A stretch of 22,894 nt of DNA from JBLIAZ01 sp047632015 (GTDB lineage: Bacteria; Bacteroidota; Bacteroidia; Flavobacteriales_C; GCA-002722245): NCBI GenBank assembly GCA_047632015.1, contig JBLIBC010000012.1, positions 1-22,894 of the forward strand, given 5' to 3'. The translations under genes were made by a program, and so were the position numbers. Positions 14,251 to 22,894 of the stretch are shown piece by piece (the stretch's first letter is position 1; each line of letters begins with the position of its first letter). Below the pieces are notes generated by a model. That model was not told the DNA's origin. It saw only the letters and a list, made by a program, of their open reading frames with translations, and did no database searches.

Positions 14251-17046
14251 CTATCTTTTGTTAACCACTAACTTGCTTGTAGATCCGTCTAAAAACTGAA
14301 AGGTATAAACCCCAGAATTAAAACCTGATATATCGATTGATGAATCAGAAACCCATTTGATTTCTTTCTTATTCCCTAACATTGAATATATCTGCATCAC
14401 TTTTTGGGAAGTCCAAACAACAGTGCTTGCAGGGTTAGGGTATACTGTCATTTTTGTAATTTCATCCTGTGACACTGATGTAACTCTTGCACAATTACTA
14501 GCTGACCAGGTTGTGGTAACATCCTTCGACCAAGAATCAACCTTATTATCTAATTGATTTGACGTGACACAAATTTCAAGTAATTCAGTATTTCCACTTC
14601 CATCAAATGTGTTCAATTCACTAAAAATAGAAATGTCTAACTCTGTAAAACTGTTACTAGACACATCTAAATCTAACAAGGTATTGTTTTCAGTTCCTAT
14701 TCTTCTTCCTCCTTCTGAAGAATTAGTAAATGTGATCAAAGACTTTAATGCATTATTGGAGGCCACTAATTGAGTTAAATACTTCAACTGAGACACATCC
14801 AAAAGGGCCAGTTGATTGTAAGAAATATTAATGGACTTTAAATTTTTGAATGCATCCAAACCAGCAAACAACAGTATGTTTTTAAATGATAAATCAATGG
14901 TGTCAATTGCCAACGCTTCATTGTAAGTTACTATACTATCACCATTTGTATCAATTGCAGGTGTATAATTCAGTATCGCGTTTTTCAAATTCACATCCGA
15001 AAAAATTATTGAATTTATTCCACACAAAGTGTCCAATACAGTGACACTATCTTTCGCAATCGAAATAGATTCATACCTTGATTTTGGAACACAAATTTGT
15101 GAAATGCTATTACCCTCACATTGAAGATCGCTCAGCGTAGTAAATTCACTTATGTCTAATGTCGTTAAATTATTATTAGTAGCACTAATGACCTTTAAAT
15201 TAGGCAACCCTGATAATTCGACAGAGGTAACATTATTGTATATAAAGGACAAAACAACTAAATTTGGTAAGTCTTTAACCACAACGGTCTCCAATTGCAA
15301 ACTATTCATAATAAGCATCTCTAACTTTGTCAACTTACTTACATCAATTTGTTTTACTAGTTGATTGTCAATTTGTAATTGGGTTAGGTTTTCAAAATAT
15401 TCAATTCCTGTCATGTCTTCAAACCACAATGAGCTATCTAAAGTGGCGTGACCACCGCAATGCAAAGTAGAAACATTAAAAACCTCATCATAAGTAATTT
15501 CCCGATCCGCATCTTCGTCCAAAACAACAGGCATGGATGAATTATCAATTGTTTTACTAAGAGTACAGTGATCGATTAGGAAATTTTTGAACAAGGTATC
15601 CGGAAAGTCAATATTACCAAGACGTGTAGAATCACAAGTTAAGGAATACGCAGCAGAAGCTGGTATCTCCCAAAAAGAATTAACACTTAAGTGACCACTG
15701 TTTAAACATACCATTTTCATGGGATTACCTTTTGCTGTGAAGGAAACGTAGCTACCAAGTGGATTGTTTGAAATATCAAGGTTTCGAATGTTGTTACTGT
15801 CAACATATAAATTTGTTAAAGCTAAGTTCATACTTAAATCCAGCGTTGACAAGGAATTACTTTGAGCTACTATAGTTGTAAGAGCAGTATTGTTCAACAC
15901 GCTCAAGTCAGCAAGGTTGTTGTTGCGAACCCAAAGATTTATCAATTTAGGATTACTATCTATATCCAAAACAGAGACGTTATTTTCCTCAAAAAGCAAA
16001 TCTGTCAAATCAGGCAAGCCTGAGACATCAATAGTTGAAACTCCATTCCTGCTAAAATCAAGGCGTTGTAATTTTGTATTACCACTAACTTCAAGAGAAG
16101 TCAAATCATTTTCTGAAACATACAACACTGTTAAGTTTGGAAAAAAAGACAACTCCTTAACACTAGTAACTGAACTTTTCCTTATACTGATTTCAGTAGT
16201 AAACCAAGCTTCAGACTCACTAATTTCACCATCTTTATTTACATCTATCGTTGTACTTTGCGAAAGTAATGCAGCTTTGAAATTAGCATCTTCAAACTGA
16301 ATTTTCCCAAAATCACAAGTTGTGGACAAAACAGTCCCTTCAGGATAACCCCACGTATCGCTAATACTTTGTTGTGTCGCATTCACACATATCCCAACTA
16401 AAGGATTATTTAATGCATGCAGATTATAAGAAGATATTCTCGTGTTCAGCCTAACATCAAGATATTTCAAATTATTGTCAGCACAAGTAACATTCAATAG
16501 TTCAATTGGACTTGCAGAGAAATCCAATATTTGAAAATTATTTTCATGCCCTTGAAAAGTCCTTAACACTTTACAGCCAGCCAAATTGATTGCACCCAAC
16601 TTGTTAACGCTACAATTAAGGTTATTCAAATGAATATGATTCCCAATCAACAAACTATTCAATTCATTATTTGCACAATCAAAACTTACCAAGTCAAGCA
16701 AAATCCTAACATCCATAGCTTGAATTTTGTTAGACGACACTAACAAAAAGTTAAGTTTCACATTACTCCAAACATTCAACGAGGACAAATTATTTTGAGT
16801 GCAAGTCAAACTAGTTAAGTTGACAAAATATGGCAATTCAGCCATGGATGAAATCTCTTTGTTTTTCACATCCATGCTTGTTAAGGCTTCAGCTTCTTGT
16901 ACGCTGATTTCTCCATCTGAATCAGAATCTACAACTGGGGAGTGTGCTAACAAAGCTGACTTGAAGGCAGGATCTTCAAATTCAATGTTCTGAGCGTTAA
17001 CCGAGTAAGAGATGAATCCCAATGCAACTAAAATTATTTTTTTCAT
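14251..17046 (-). CDS. Secreted leucine-rich-repeat protein with EF-hand loops and T9SS type A sorting domain
   Basis: The 931-residue protein has a signal peptide at 1-18 (…SVNA|QN). It consists of four modules (about 20-244, 248-472, 478-675, 679-847). Each opens with 'I-x-F-x-D-x2-F/L-K' and then an EF-hand-like loop (DSDSDGEISVQE at 40, DVNKDGEISESE at 268, DEDADREITYDE at 510, DTNGDSIVTYNE at 699). Next come short 21-22-residue leucine-rich repeats (L-x2-L-x-V/C-x2-N-x-L/I). Each module closes with a cap held between two cysteines. Residues 862-931 are a type A C-terminal sorting domain with VYPNPAS and a final K-L-V-V-N-K-R strand, so the protein should pass the outer membrane through the T9SS. 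A role in binding or adhesion is plausible, but no ligand is visible. It lies 19 bases after its paralogue at 17066-19297. In the fourth module the calcium loop has Ser-Ile where the usual Gly-x-Ile turn lies, so binding may be weaker. Confidence 0.9.
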   Translation of the reverse strand: MKKIILVALGFISYSVNAQNIEFEDPAFKSALLAHSPVVDSDSDGEISVQEAEALTSMDVKNKEISSMAELPYFVNLTSLTCTQNNLSSLNVWSNVKLNFLLVSSNKIQAMDVRILLDLVSFDCANNELNSLLIGNHIHLNNLNCSVNKLGAINLAGCKVLRTFQGHENNFQILDFSASPIELLNVTCADNNLKYLDVRLNTRISSYNLHALNNPLVGICVNATQQSISDTWGYPEGTVLSTTCDFGKIQFEDANFKAALLSQSTTIDVNKDGEISESEAWFTTEISIRKSSVTSVKELSFFPNLTVLYVSENDLTSLEVSGNTKLQRLDFSRNGVSTIDVSGLPDLTDLLFEENNVSVLDIDSNPKLINLWVRNNNLADLSVLNNTALTTIVAQSNSLSTLDLSMNLALTNLYVDSNNIRNLDISNNPLGSYVSFTAKGNPMKMVCLNSGHLSVNSFWEIPASAAYSLTCDSTRLGNIDFPDTLFKNFLIDHCTLSKTIDNSSMPVVLDEDADREITYDEVFNVSTLHCGGHATLDSSLWFEDMTGIEYFENLTQLQIDNQLVKQIDVSKLTKLEMLIMNSLQLETVVVKDLPNLVVLSFIYNNVTSVELSGLPNLKVISATNNNLTTLDISEFTTLSDLQCEGNSISQICVPKSRYESISIAKDSVTVLDTLCGINSIIFSDVNLKNAILNYTPAIDTNGDSIVTYNEALAIDTIDLSFKNILLFAGLDAFKNLKSINISYNQLALLDVSQLKYLTQLVASNNALKSLITFTNSSEGGRRIGTENNTLLDLDVSSNSFTELDISIFSELNTFDGSGNTELLEICVTSNQLDNKVDSWSKDVTTTWSASNCARVTSVSQDEITKMTVYPNPASTVVWTSQKVMQIYSMLGNKKEIKWVSDSSIDISGFNSGVYTFQFLDGSTSKLVVNKR

Positions 17047-17065
17047 GCTTTTGTTTTTAGTAAAA

Positions 17066-19297
17066 CTATTTAATAATCACTTTTTCAAATGCTCCATTAG
17101 TATATTTAATCACGTAAATCCCTGGTGACACATTAGACACATTCATTGATTTCTCTGAAAAAGCTCCCTTAACCTGAACTCCTGCCAAAGAAAATAACCC
17201 TACTATTTTTGATGAAAAATTTAACATCTCACTTGCAGGGTTAGGATAAGCTGGGACGCTTATTGTTTTATATTCGTCAACGTTTGTAAGCACACCACAT
17301 TCTTCAATGCTCCAATCAGTGATAGGATCTTTTGTCCACGCATTTACCTTATCACTTAATTGATCAGAACTTACTTGAACCTTCAGTAAGTTTGAATTCG
17401 AAGAAACATTTACAGAGGTTAAATACTTTACATACGAAACATCAAAACAATTTAAGTCATTACCTGAAGCTTCAAGTGTTTTGAGCCCATAGTTTGTTCC
17501 ATAAACATCTTCTCCTTCGGATTTGTAGGTACTTGAAAACGTTAATGAAGTCAGTAGGTTGTCCGCAATATTCAAATTTTGAACTCCTTCAAATCCTTTT
17601 GACAGATCAAAACTTGTAAGTTTATTATTAGATATATCTAAGGAAACAGCAAGAGAATTAACGAGATTGCCTGGCTCCGTCATGTACTCACCATTATAAT
17701 CAATTACATCATAAATAGGCGCATTAAAACTCCCGTTTACAATGAAATTACCAGATAAATCAATCGTATCTGCACAAACATACTGCAATCCCTCAATATT
17801 TTCTATCCCTCTTCCTGATAAATCAAGGCTCGAGGGATCTGAGTTCCAAAAATCGCATTCTACTTCAGCATAAACAAGTACCCCGTCATTATTCTTATCA
17901 TACAAAGGAGTCAGTATTTTCCTCAAGGAATCATCCTGAAAATTTAGATGGTTATTGCCACAATCACGTTGAATCCACGTAGAGTTTGGATAAACAAAAT
18001 CAGGGTTGTTATAAAAGAGATCCAAAGCACAAACGTTTAAACCATTGTTATCGTTTCGATCGAAATTTACAGAATGAATATACACATTGCTTATATCAAG
18101 AGTCCTAAGCAACTCATTATTAGAACCATCTAAAAAGGAAATATAATTACAAGTTGAAAAACCTAACTCAGTAAATTTATTGTTGGAACAGTTTAAATAT
18201 TCAACACTAGCTCCATAATTATCCTTTAAATATCCACCATACCTTCCATATTGAAGGTTCCGAAAATATTCATAATCATCACCTATTTCCAAGCTAATCA
18301 TATCATTAAAGGAACAATTCAATGTATCCAACTCATAAATACTTTTAATGATTAATCTTTCAATTAAGTTATGACTACAATCAACATACTCAATACCATT
18401 ACTCCCCAATATAAATTGGTAGTCGGCGGTGATCCTGTTATGCGAACAGTCAATTCTTCTTAACCTGTATAGCTCTTCAATAAAATCTATTGATTCTATC
18501 TTGTTACTATCACAGTATAACTCATTCAGATACTTAAAATATTGTAACCCTTCCAAATTACATATACCCTTATTTGATATATCAAGAGTAAAAACCTTAT
18601 TTGCTTCAGCTTTCGATATTCTACCATTACTATCCAAATCTATAGTTGGAGAATAACTGAACAAAGCGGACTTTAAATTACCGTCAAAAAACACAATTTC
18701 GTCAGTCGTGCTTTCCACCTCACAATTACTTTTACACAAAGTTGATTTTGGCACACCCCAGTAATTATTTTCACTGTATTTATTATACAATGAATATTGA
18801 GTTGAATTTACTTTCACCAATTTCGCTCCCAGTAAAACATTATTTCCATAAGTGATTGGTAAAAGTGTGTTTTTACTAAGGTCTACATATTCAATTTGCG
18901 TGGCATTTGTCACTACTAATCTTTCCAACAAAACATTTTCAGTAACACAAAGACTTGCCAATTCAGACCAAGAAATCTCCAAGTCTTTTAACAACTTATT
19001 ATCATGCAAATCAATTGCAGAAACATACCCCTGACAAGTAAATTTTTCTAAATTTTTGAAATAATGCATCTCGTTAAGTACTGCTGGAACGCTTCTTCCC
19101 CAAGTACCTGCATACAATAAAAGTGTTGTCACGGACTCAGCTTCTTCAATTGAAATTTCGTTGTCTCGATCTGCATCCAGGTTATAATTATTCTCAATCA
19201 ATTCGAATTTAATAACAGAATCTTTAAACTGGATATTCTGAGCAAACGTATTAGTAACTACTACTAATACCAACAAAATTAACATTGCTTTTTTCAT
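17066..19297 (-). CDS. Secreted leucine-rich-repeat protein with EF-hand loops and T9SS type A sorting domain (paralogue)
   Basis: This 743-residue paralogue of the next gene on the strand has a signal peptide at 1-20 (…NTFA|QN). It has three modules with EF-hand-like loops (DADRDNEISIEE at 41, DLDSNGRISKAE at 220, DKNNDGVLVYAE at 467). Irregular leucine-rich repeats follow with L-x-C-S-x-N-x-I/L spacing in the second module. Modules end in a Trp-containing cap with cysteines (…WGVPKSTLC; WIQRDC; DWSIEEC). A type A sorting domain at about 681-743 carries AYPNPAS and ends in VIIK. The last ~110 residues, including the QLSDKVNAWTKDPITDW cap, match the same part of the neighbour well, while the LRR bodies differ strongly. 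That pattern fits tandem duplication followed by divergence of the exposed repeats. Export through the T9SS and calcium-stabilised folding are likely, and the target is unknown. Only a weak TAATTTG-type -7 match is seen upstream. Confidence 0.9.
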   Translation of the reverse strand: MKKAMLILLVLVVVTNTFAQNIQFKDSVIKFELIENNYNLDADRDNEISIEEAESVTTLLLYAGTWGRSVPAVLNEMHYFKNLEKFTCQGYVSAIDLHDNKLLKDLEISWSELASLCVTENVLLERLVVTNATQIEYVDLSKNTLLPITYGNNVLLGAKLVKVNSTQYSLYNKYSENNYWGVPKSTLCKSNCEVESTTDEIVFFDGNLKSALFSYSPTIDLDSNGRISKAEANKVFTLDISNKGICNLEGLQYFKYLNELYCDSNKIESIDFIEELYRLRRIDCSHNRITADYQFILGSNGIEYVDCSHNLIERLIIKSIYELDTLNCSFNDMISLEIGDDYEYFRNLQYGRYGGYLKDNYGASVEYLNCSNNKFTELGFSTCNYISFLDGSNNELLRTLDISNVYIHSVNFDRNDNNGLNVCALDLFYNNPDFVYPNSTWIQRDCGNNHLNFQDDSLRKILTPLYDKNNDGVLVYAEVECDFWNSDPSSLDLSGRGIENIEGLQYVCADTIDLSGNFIVNGSFNAPIYDVIDYNGEYMTEPGNLVNSLAVSLDISNNKLTSFDLSKGFEGVQNLNIADNLLTSLTFSSTYKSEGEDVYGTNYGLKTLEASGNDLNCFDVSYVKYLTSVNVSSNSNLLKVQVSSDQLSDKVNAWTKDPITDWSIEECGVLTNVDEYKTISVPAYPNPASEMLNFSSKIVGLFSLAGVQVKGAFSEKSMNVSNVSPGIYVIKYTNGAFEKVIIK

Positions 19298-19351
19298 TAT
19301 CTTTTTTTCAAATTACACCTTCCTACTTATACGAAAATTAGCAGGGAATAG

Positions 19352-20434
19352 TTACTTAAAATACCTAAAATCATGGTTGTTTTCAATATTTTGCAGACTA
19401 TGATATATTAATTCTATCACATCTTCCACATCTTGCTTGTGCGCTGTTTCCACAGTAGTATGCATGTATTTTATTGGTAATGAAATTAGTGCTGATGCTA
19501 CACCGCCATTACTGTATGCGAATGCGTCAGTATCCGTACCAGTTGCTCTTGAAGCAGCTAACCTTTGAAATTTTATTTTATTAGCATCCGCTGCGTCTTT
19601 TATAAGTTTCAACAAATTGTTTTGAACAGCAGGCCCAATAGTCAAACATGGCCCTTTTCCGCCTACAACCATTCCTTGTTCCACTTTATTTATCATTGGT
19701 GTGGTTGTATCGTGACAAACATCTGTCACAATCGCCACATCTGGTTGTATACTTTGAGTCATCATTTGTGCCCCATGTAAACCAACCTCTTCTTGAACAG
19801 CATTTACAATGTGCAAACTAAAAGGCAATTTAGAACCTCTTTCTTTTAGCAACCTAGCAACCTCCGCTATCACAAAACCTCCAATTCTATTATCCAATGC
19901 ACGACCTACAAAATACCTTTTGTTTAGTATCATGAATTTATCTTCATACGTTACGACATCACCTACCTGAACACCAAGTTTAGCGACTTCCTTATCATCC
20001 TCGGCTCCAATATCCAAAGTAATGTTCTTTAAGGTCGGCGGTTGTTCTTTTGCTCCTCTTGTGTGAATTGCTGGCCACCCAAAAACAGCTTTTACAATCC
20101 CATTGTCTGTATGAATATTAACTCTTTTTGACGGTGCAATCTGATGATCGGAACCACCATTACGACGTACATATATATAACCTTCCTTAGTTATGTAATG
20201 AACAAACCAACTAATTTCGTCAGCATGAGCTTCAATTACTACTTTGTACTTTGCTTTTGGATTAATGATAGCATCCACACTCCCATATGTATCAACCTTG
20301 TACTCATCGATATACGGCTTAATGTAATCCAACCACATTTTTTGCCCTTCAGCTTCGAAACCTGTAGGTGAAGCGTTGTTCAAATAGTTTTCAAGAAATT
20401 TTATTGATTTTTTATTCAGAATTGACTTAGCCAT
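19352..20434 (-). CDS. M42 family metallopeptidase (glutamyl aminopeptidase / FrvX type)
   Basis: The 360-residue cytoplasmic protein has the usual M42 length. All metal ligands of the family are visible: His70 in EAHADE, Asp181 in RALDNRIGG (bridging), Glu216 in QEEVG with Glu215 as the general base, Asp238 in VTDVCHD, and His325 in KYMHTTVE. The residues between about 75 and 170 fit the small insertion domain that builds the tetrahedral 12-subunit particle. These enzymes trim amino acids from the N-terminus of short peptides. The fold cannot show which residue is preferred; glutamyl/aspartyl or general aminopeptidase activity are the options. The start ATG follows a TAAAGATA box (minus strand TATCTTTA at 20462-20469, 7 of 8 to the -7 consensus) by 27 bases, so the gene may have its own promoter in the 72-base gap. 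Confidence 0.95.
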   Translation of the reverse strand: MAKSILNKKSIKFLENYLNNASPTGFEAEGQKMWLDYIKPYIDEYKVDTYGSVDAIINPKAKYKVVIEAHADEISWFVHYITKEGYIYVRRNGGSDHQIAPSKRVNIHTDNGIVKAVFGWPAIHTRGAKEQPPTLKNITLDIGAEDDKEVAKLGVQVGDVVTYEDKFMILNKRYFVGRALDNRIGGFVIAEVARLLKERGSKLPFSLHIVNAVQEEVGLHGAQMMTQSIQPDVAIVTDVCHDTTTPMINKVEQGMVVGGKGPCLTIGPAVQNNLLKLIKDAADANKIKFQRLAASRATGTDTDAFAYSNGGVASALISLPIKYMHTTVETAHKQDVEDVIELIYHSLQNIENNHDFRYFK

Positions 20435-20461
20435 TTATCGATAATTAAGGAATTATTTCCC

Positions 20462-20469
20462 TAAAGATA
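20462..20469 (-). promoter_or_regulatory. -7-like promoter box for the M42 peptidase gene
   Basis: Read on the minus strand this is TATCTTTA, matching TAnnTTTG at 7 of 8 positions, 27 bases before the ATG. No -33 TTTG was found at 17-20 bases. The rest of the 72-base gap holds no hairpin or other signal. Confidence 0.3.
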
Positions 20470-20506
20470 ACCGACCCAGCAACACTTATAGCATAATCAA
20501 CTAAAA

Positions 20507-22894
20507 TTATTTTACAGAAATAGAATCCGAATTGCTCTTAAGTAATTCTTCGGACCTTCCCTTTGATAAGCTCTCATATATCGCCTTTTGGATGTTAGTT
20601 CGAATATCAAGACGCATTAATTTTTTATTGTCAGCATCAGGGTAAATCCTGTTAGAAAGGAAAATATATACGATATCCTCCTCTGGATCTGCCCAAGCCA
20701 TTGTTCCCGTAAAGCCTGTATGTCCAAAACTCTTATACGAAACACAATTACAAGTTGGCCCTACAGAAGCTGTAGAACGCCTATCAAAACCAGCACCTCT
20801 TCTGTTGTCCTGCTCGCAGAATTGACATTTTACAAAGTCCTTGATTACTTCCTCCTCAAGAAGTCTTTCTCCACCATACTCACCCCAATTAATGTACATC
20901 TGAAACATTTTTGCTAAATCATTCGCATTAGAAAACAACCCTGCATGTCCAGCCACACCTCCCATCATGGAAGCGCCCTGATCATGTACATCTCCATGAA
21001 TTAATCTTTTACGAAAAATCATGTCGTTTTCCGTTGGAGGAATACTACTTACGCCGTACTTATTCCTTGGATTGTAGGTCAATCGAGAAGCGCCTAATGG
21101 TTTGTAAAACATACTATCCGTCACTTGATCCAATGATTTCCCATAATGCTTTTCAATGATATCTTTATAAAAGTAAAAACCCACATCACTGTAGCGATAC
21201 TCTCTTTTTTTGTGAATGCCATGAGTAACAGTCCATTTCCGTATTGAATCACGTATGTTTTTATGTACATATAAATCTTCAGCTACTCTAAAGGGAAATT
21301 TTTCGGTTTGTTCCGTGCTGTACATTCTGTAATCCAACTGACCTCTTTTTAATGTTTTCGTGTAAAAAAAGATAGTTGAAACCAATCCTGCTTGGTGTGC
21401 TAACATGTCCCTTAAATTCATGTTCATGTACTTGGTACTATCTGCGTAATCTAAGTGATAACACAAATTATCATCCAGGCTTAGTTTTGATTCTCCCACT
21501 AACCTCATTAAACTAGGTACTGTCGCAGTCACCTTAGTTACACTAGCAATATCATACATGTCAGTGGCTATTACTGGTGATTTTTTTTCATAAGTATGGT
21601 GACCGAAAGATTTGTTATAAATTACGTTTCCATTTTTAGCCACCAACACTTGACATCCAGGGTAGGCTTGTTCTGTAATTCCACTGATCGCAATGGAATC
21701 AATCATCATTAGTTTTTCGTAGTTAAAACCTTCTTCTTCAGGCATACCGTATTTTAACCTTGTTTTCACACTTGAAAGACCTGTTCCTTCCATAAAGAAT
21801 CCTGAACTAACAGGTAAGGTGCCCTTAGCTTCAATTCCTCCAAAAATTAATTGAGCCGCATATCGGTTTGTCAACGTATTATCTTGGTAACCCATTACCA
21901 ACCCTTCTAAGTTTTCAATTCCCTGATATTTTGCCATCCCATAAGGATTAGCAAACCAAGCTACAATGGTTTTATTATTAGCATCAATTTGTTGCATTAA
22001 GCTTATTGATCTAGCACTCACACCGAAATTTCTTGCAGGATTAACACTTCCATGCACACCTATAATTACCATGTTAAATGAATTCAACTTTCCCAACAAA
22101 GCTTGCACTTGCTCGCTGCTGGGGTTCTTACCAATATGGAAAAACTTCACTCTAGCGTATTTCTCCACTTCTTTTTGGAAATCAGATTGCTGTTTACCAC
22201 CAATGCTTAAGCAAGCAATATTCAATTTACTCAACCCTCTTACAGGTACAATATTACTGTCGTTTTTCAATAACGTCAAGGCATTTTGAACCAACCTCCT
22301 ATTAAGTAAATCTGCCTCTCTTGAATTAATTTGTTTCACTAAACTATCAGTATTTAATGGTTTGAATTCATCCAAACTCAGCCATTTTTTTAATTGTAAA
22401 ACCTTTTTGCATTTAGCATCAATTTCAGCTTCTGTAATTTTGTTCTTTGACACCGCTTTCGTGATGTATGAAATTGCTTTACCAACATTCTCTGAAAAAA
22501 GCAAGATGTCATTTCCAGCAAGCAACGCCAGCAAGTCAACTTCACCTGGATTGTAAAATTTACTTACCCCTTTCATATTCAAGGCATCAGTAATAGCAAG
22601 CCCCTTAAAACCTAAACTATCCTTTAACAATCCTTGCACTATTTTAGGACTTAAACTACTTGCCAAATTTTTAGTATCATCCAATGATGGGACGTATAAA
22701 TGAGCCACCATCACACTACCTAAACCTTTTGAAATTAATCTTCGATAAGGAAACAACTCCACAGAATCAATTCTTCCAGCTGTGTGGGTAACAGCTGGCA
22801 AATCGTAGTGTGAATCCTTATCTGTATCACCGTGCCCTGGGAAATGCTTGGCACTTGCCAGTACTCCATTATCCTGAAGACCTTGCATGTATGC
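20507..22894 (-). CDS. GH3 (NagZ-like) glycosidase fused to serine beta-lactamase-family domain, 5' end missing
   Basis: The gene runs off the right edge. The 795 visible residues start inside the GH3 barrel, and about 160-190 residues including any signal peptide are missing. Numbering from the first visible Met, the GH3 part shows KHFPGHGDTDKDSH (14-27), whose Asp-x-His loop is the acid/base dyad peculiar to NagZ-type beta-N-acetylglucosaminidases. The nucleophile Asp101 is in ITDALNMKG. A GH3 alpha/beta sandwich follows (about 205-365). The C-terminal domain (about 390-775) is beta-lactamase/class C-like, with SVTK (Ser449, Lys452), YSD (Tyr566) and a HTGFTG motif in place of KTG. The fusion is well known in Bacteroidota annotations. 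NagZ activity would release N-acetylglucosamine from muropeptides. The serine domain may act as a peptidase or esterase on the same wall material, but this is inference. The stop lies 72 bases before the M42 gene. Confidence 0.93.
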   Translation of the reverse strand, partial: AYMQGLQDNGVLASAKHFPGHGDTDKDSHYDLPAVTHTAGRIDSVELFPYRRLISKGLGSVMVAHLYVPSLDDTKNLASSLSPKIVQGLLKDSLGFKGLAITDALNMKGVSKFYNPGEVDLLALLAGNDILLFSENVGKAISYITKAVSKNKITEAEIDAKCKKVLQLKKWLSLDEFKPLNTDSLVKQINSREADLLNRRLVQNALTLLKNDSNIVPVRGLSKLNIACLSIGGKQQSDFQKEVEKYARVKFFHIGKNPSSEQVQALLGKLNSFNMVIIGVHGSVNPARNFGVSARSISLMQQIDANNKTIVAWFANPYGMAKYQGIENLEGLVMGYQDNTLTNRYAAQLIFGGIEAKGTLPVSSGFFMEGTGLSSVKTRLKYGMPEEEGFNYEKLMMIDSIAISGITEQAYPGCQVLVAKNGNVIYNKSFGHHTYEKKSPVIATDMYDIASVTKVTATVPSLMRLVGESKLSLDDNLCYHLDYADSTKYMNMNLRDMLAHQAGLVSTIFFYTKTLKRGQLDYRMYSTEQTEKFPFRVAEDLYVHKNIRDSIRKWTVTHGIHKKREYRYSDVGFYFYKDIIEKHYGKSLDQVTDSMFYKPLGASRLTYNPRNKYGVSSIPPTENDMIFRKRLIHGDVHDQGASMMGGVAGHAGLFSNANDLAKMFQMYINWGEYGGERLLEEEVIKDFVKCQFCEQDNRRGAGFDRRSTASVGPTCNCVSYKSFGHTGFTGTMAWADPEEDIVYIFLSNRIYPDADNKKLMRLDIRTNIQKAIYESLSKGRSEELLKSNSDSISVK

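Noticed and set aside
15890..16300. Open frame of 136 codons on the plus strand inside the LRR gene
   Set aside because: It is antisense to a well-supported LRR module, has Ser/Leu-rich composition expected from the complement, and shows no domain or start signal.
14251..19297. DNA-level tandem repeat array or CRISPR-like repeat
   Set aside because: The periodicity is that of leucine-rich repeats in protein. The DNA copies are not identical and there are no constant repeats with unique spacers.

Overview
The window is AT-rich, densely coding DNA from a Bacteroidota bacterium, most likely Flavobacteriales, perhaps of the Crocinitomicaceae/Cryomorphaceae type. Three things point there: type IX secretion (T9SS) C-terminal sorting signals of both kinds (type A with a YPNPAS motif, and the type B 'gliding motility-associated' CHU_C kind), an OmpA protein with TPR and PD40 repeats, and mostly weak Shine-Dalgarno sequences. 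The family-level placement is a guess. All genes but one lie on the minus strand. No tRNA, rRNA, insertion sequence, CRISPR array or phage gene was seen.

Left part (1-7430). A small cysteine-rich secreted protein, probably cut short by a homopolymer frameshift, lies at the edge. Next, read from high to low coordinates, is a tight four-gene run: ychF (P-loop ATPase), a hotdog thioesterase, a large AsmA-like envelope protein, and a TPR/PD40/OmpA protein with PorE-like layout. Gaps are 19-30 bases and a promoter-like box precedes ychF.

Middle (7430-11077). A four-domain family 20 beta-N-acetylhexosaminidase lipoprotein, followed by a strong hairpin terminator, is divergent from a LacX-type aldose epimerase. 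The epimerase is the only plus-strand gene. It converges with the next gene with no base between the stop codons.

Centre (11078-14230), the most interesting part. A three-gene unit encodes an ECF sigma factor, a 633-residue protein, and a small lipoprotein ending in a CHU_C sorting domain. The 633-residue protein has four copies of a short Trp-containing cytoplasmic module of anti-sigma type, one membrane helix, a long periplasmic linker and a C-terminal PorP/SprF-like beta-barrel. Because PorP/SprF-like barrels usually partner type B T9SS cargo, the unit looks like a direct envelope-spanning link between T9SS cargo at the surface and sigma-factor release. This is inference from sequence. A 10-bp hairpin followed by an unusually good Shine-Dalgarno sequence precedes the sigma gene.

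Right part (14251-22894). Two tandem paralogous secreted leucine-rich-repeat proteins carry EF-hand-like calcium loops and type A sorting domains. They are followed by an M42 aminopeptidase and the 3' part of a GH3 (NagZ-like) plus serine beta-lactamase-family fusion that runs off the right edge. The GH20, GH3 and beta-lactamase-like enzymes together suggest turnover of amino-sugar polymers such as peptidoglycan or chitin.
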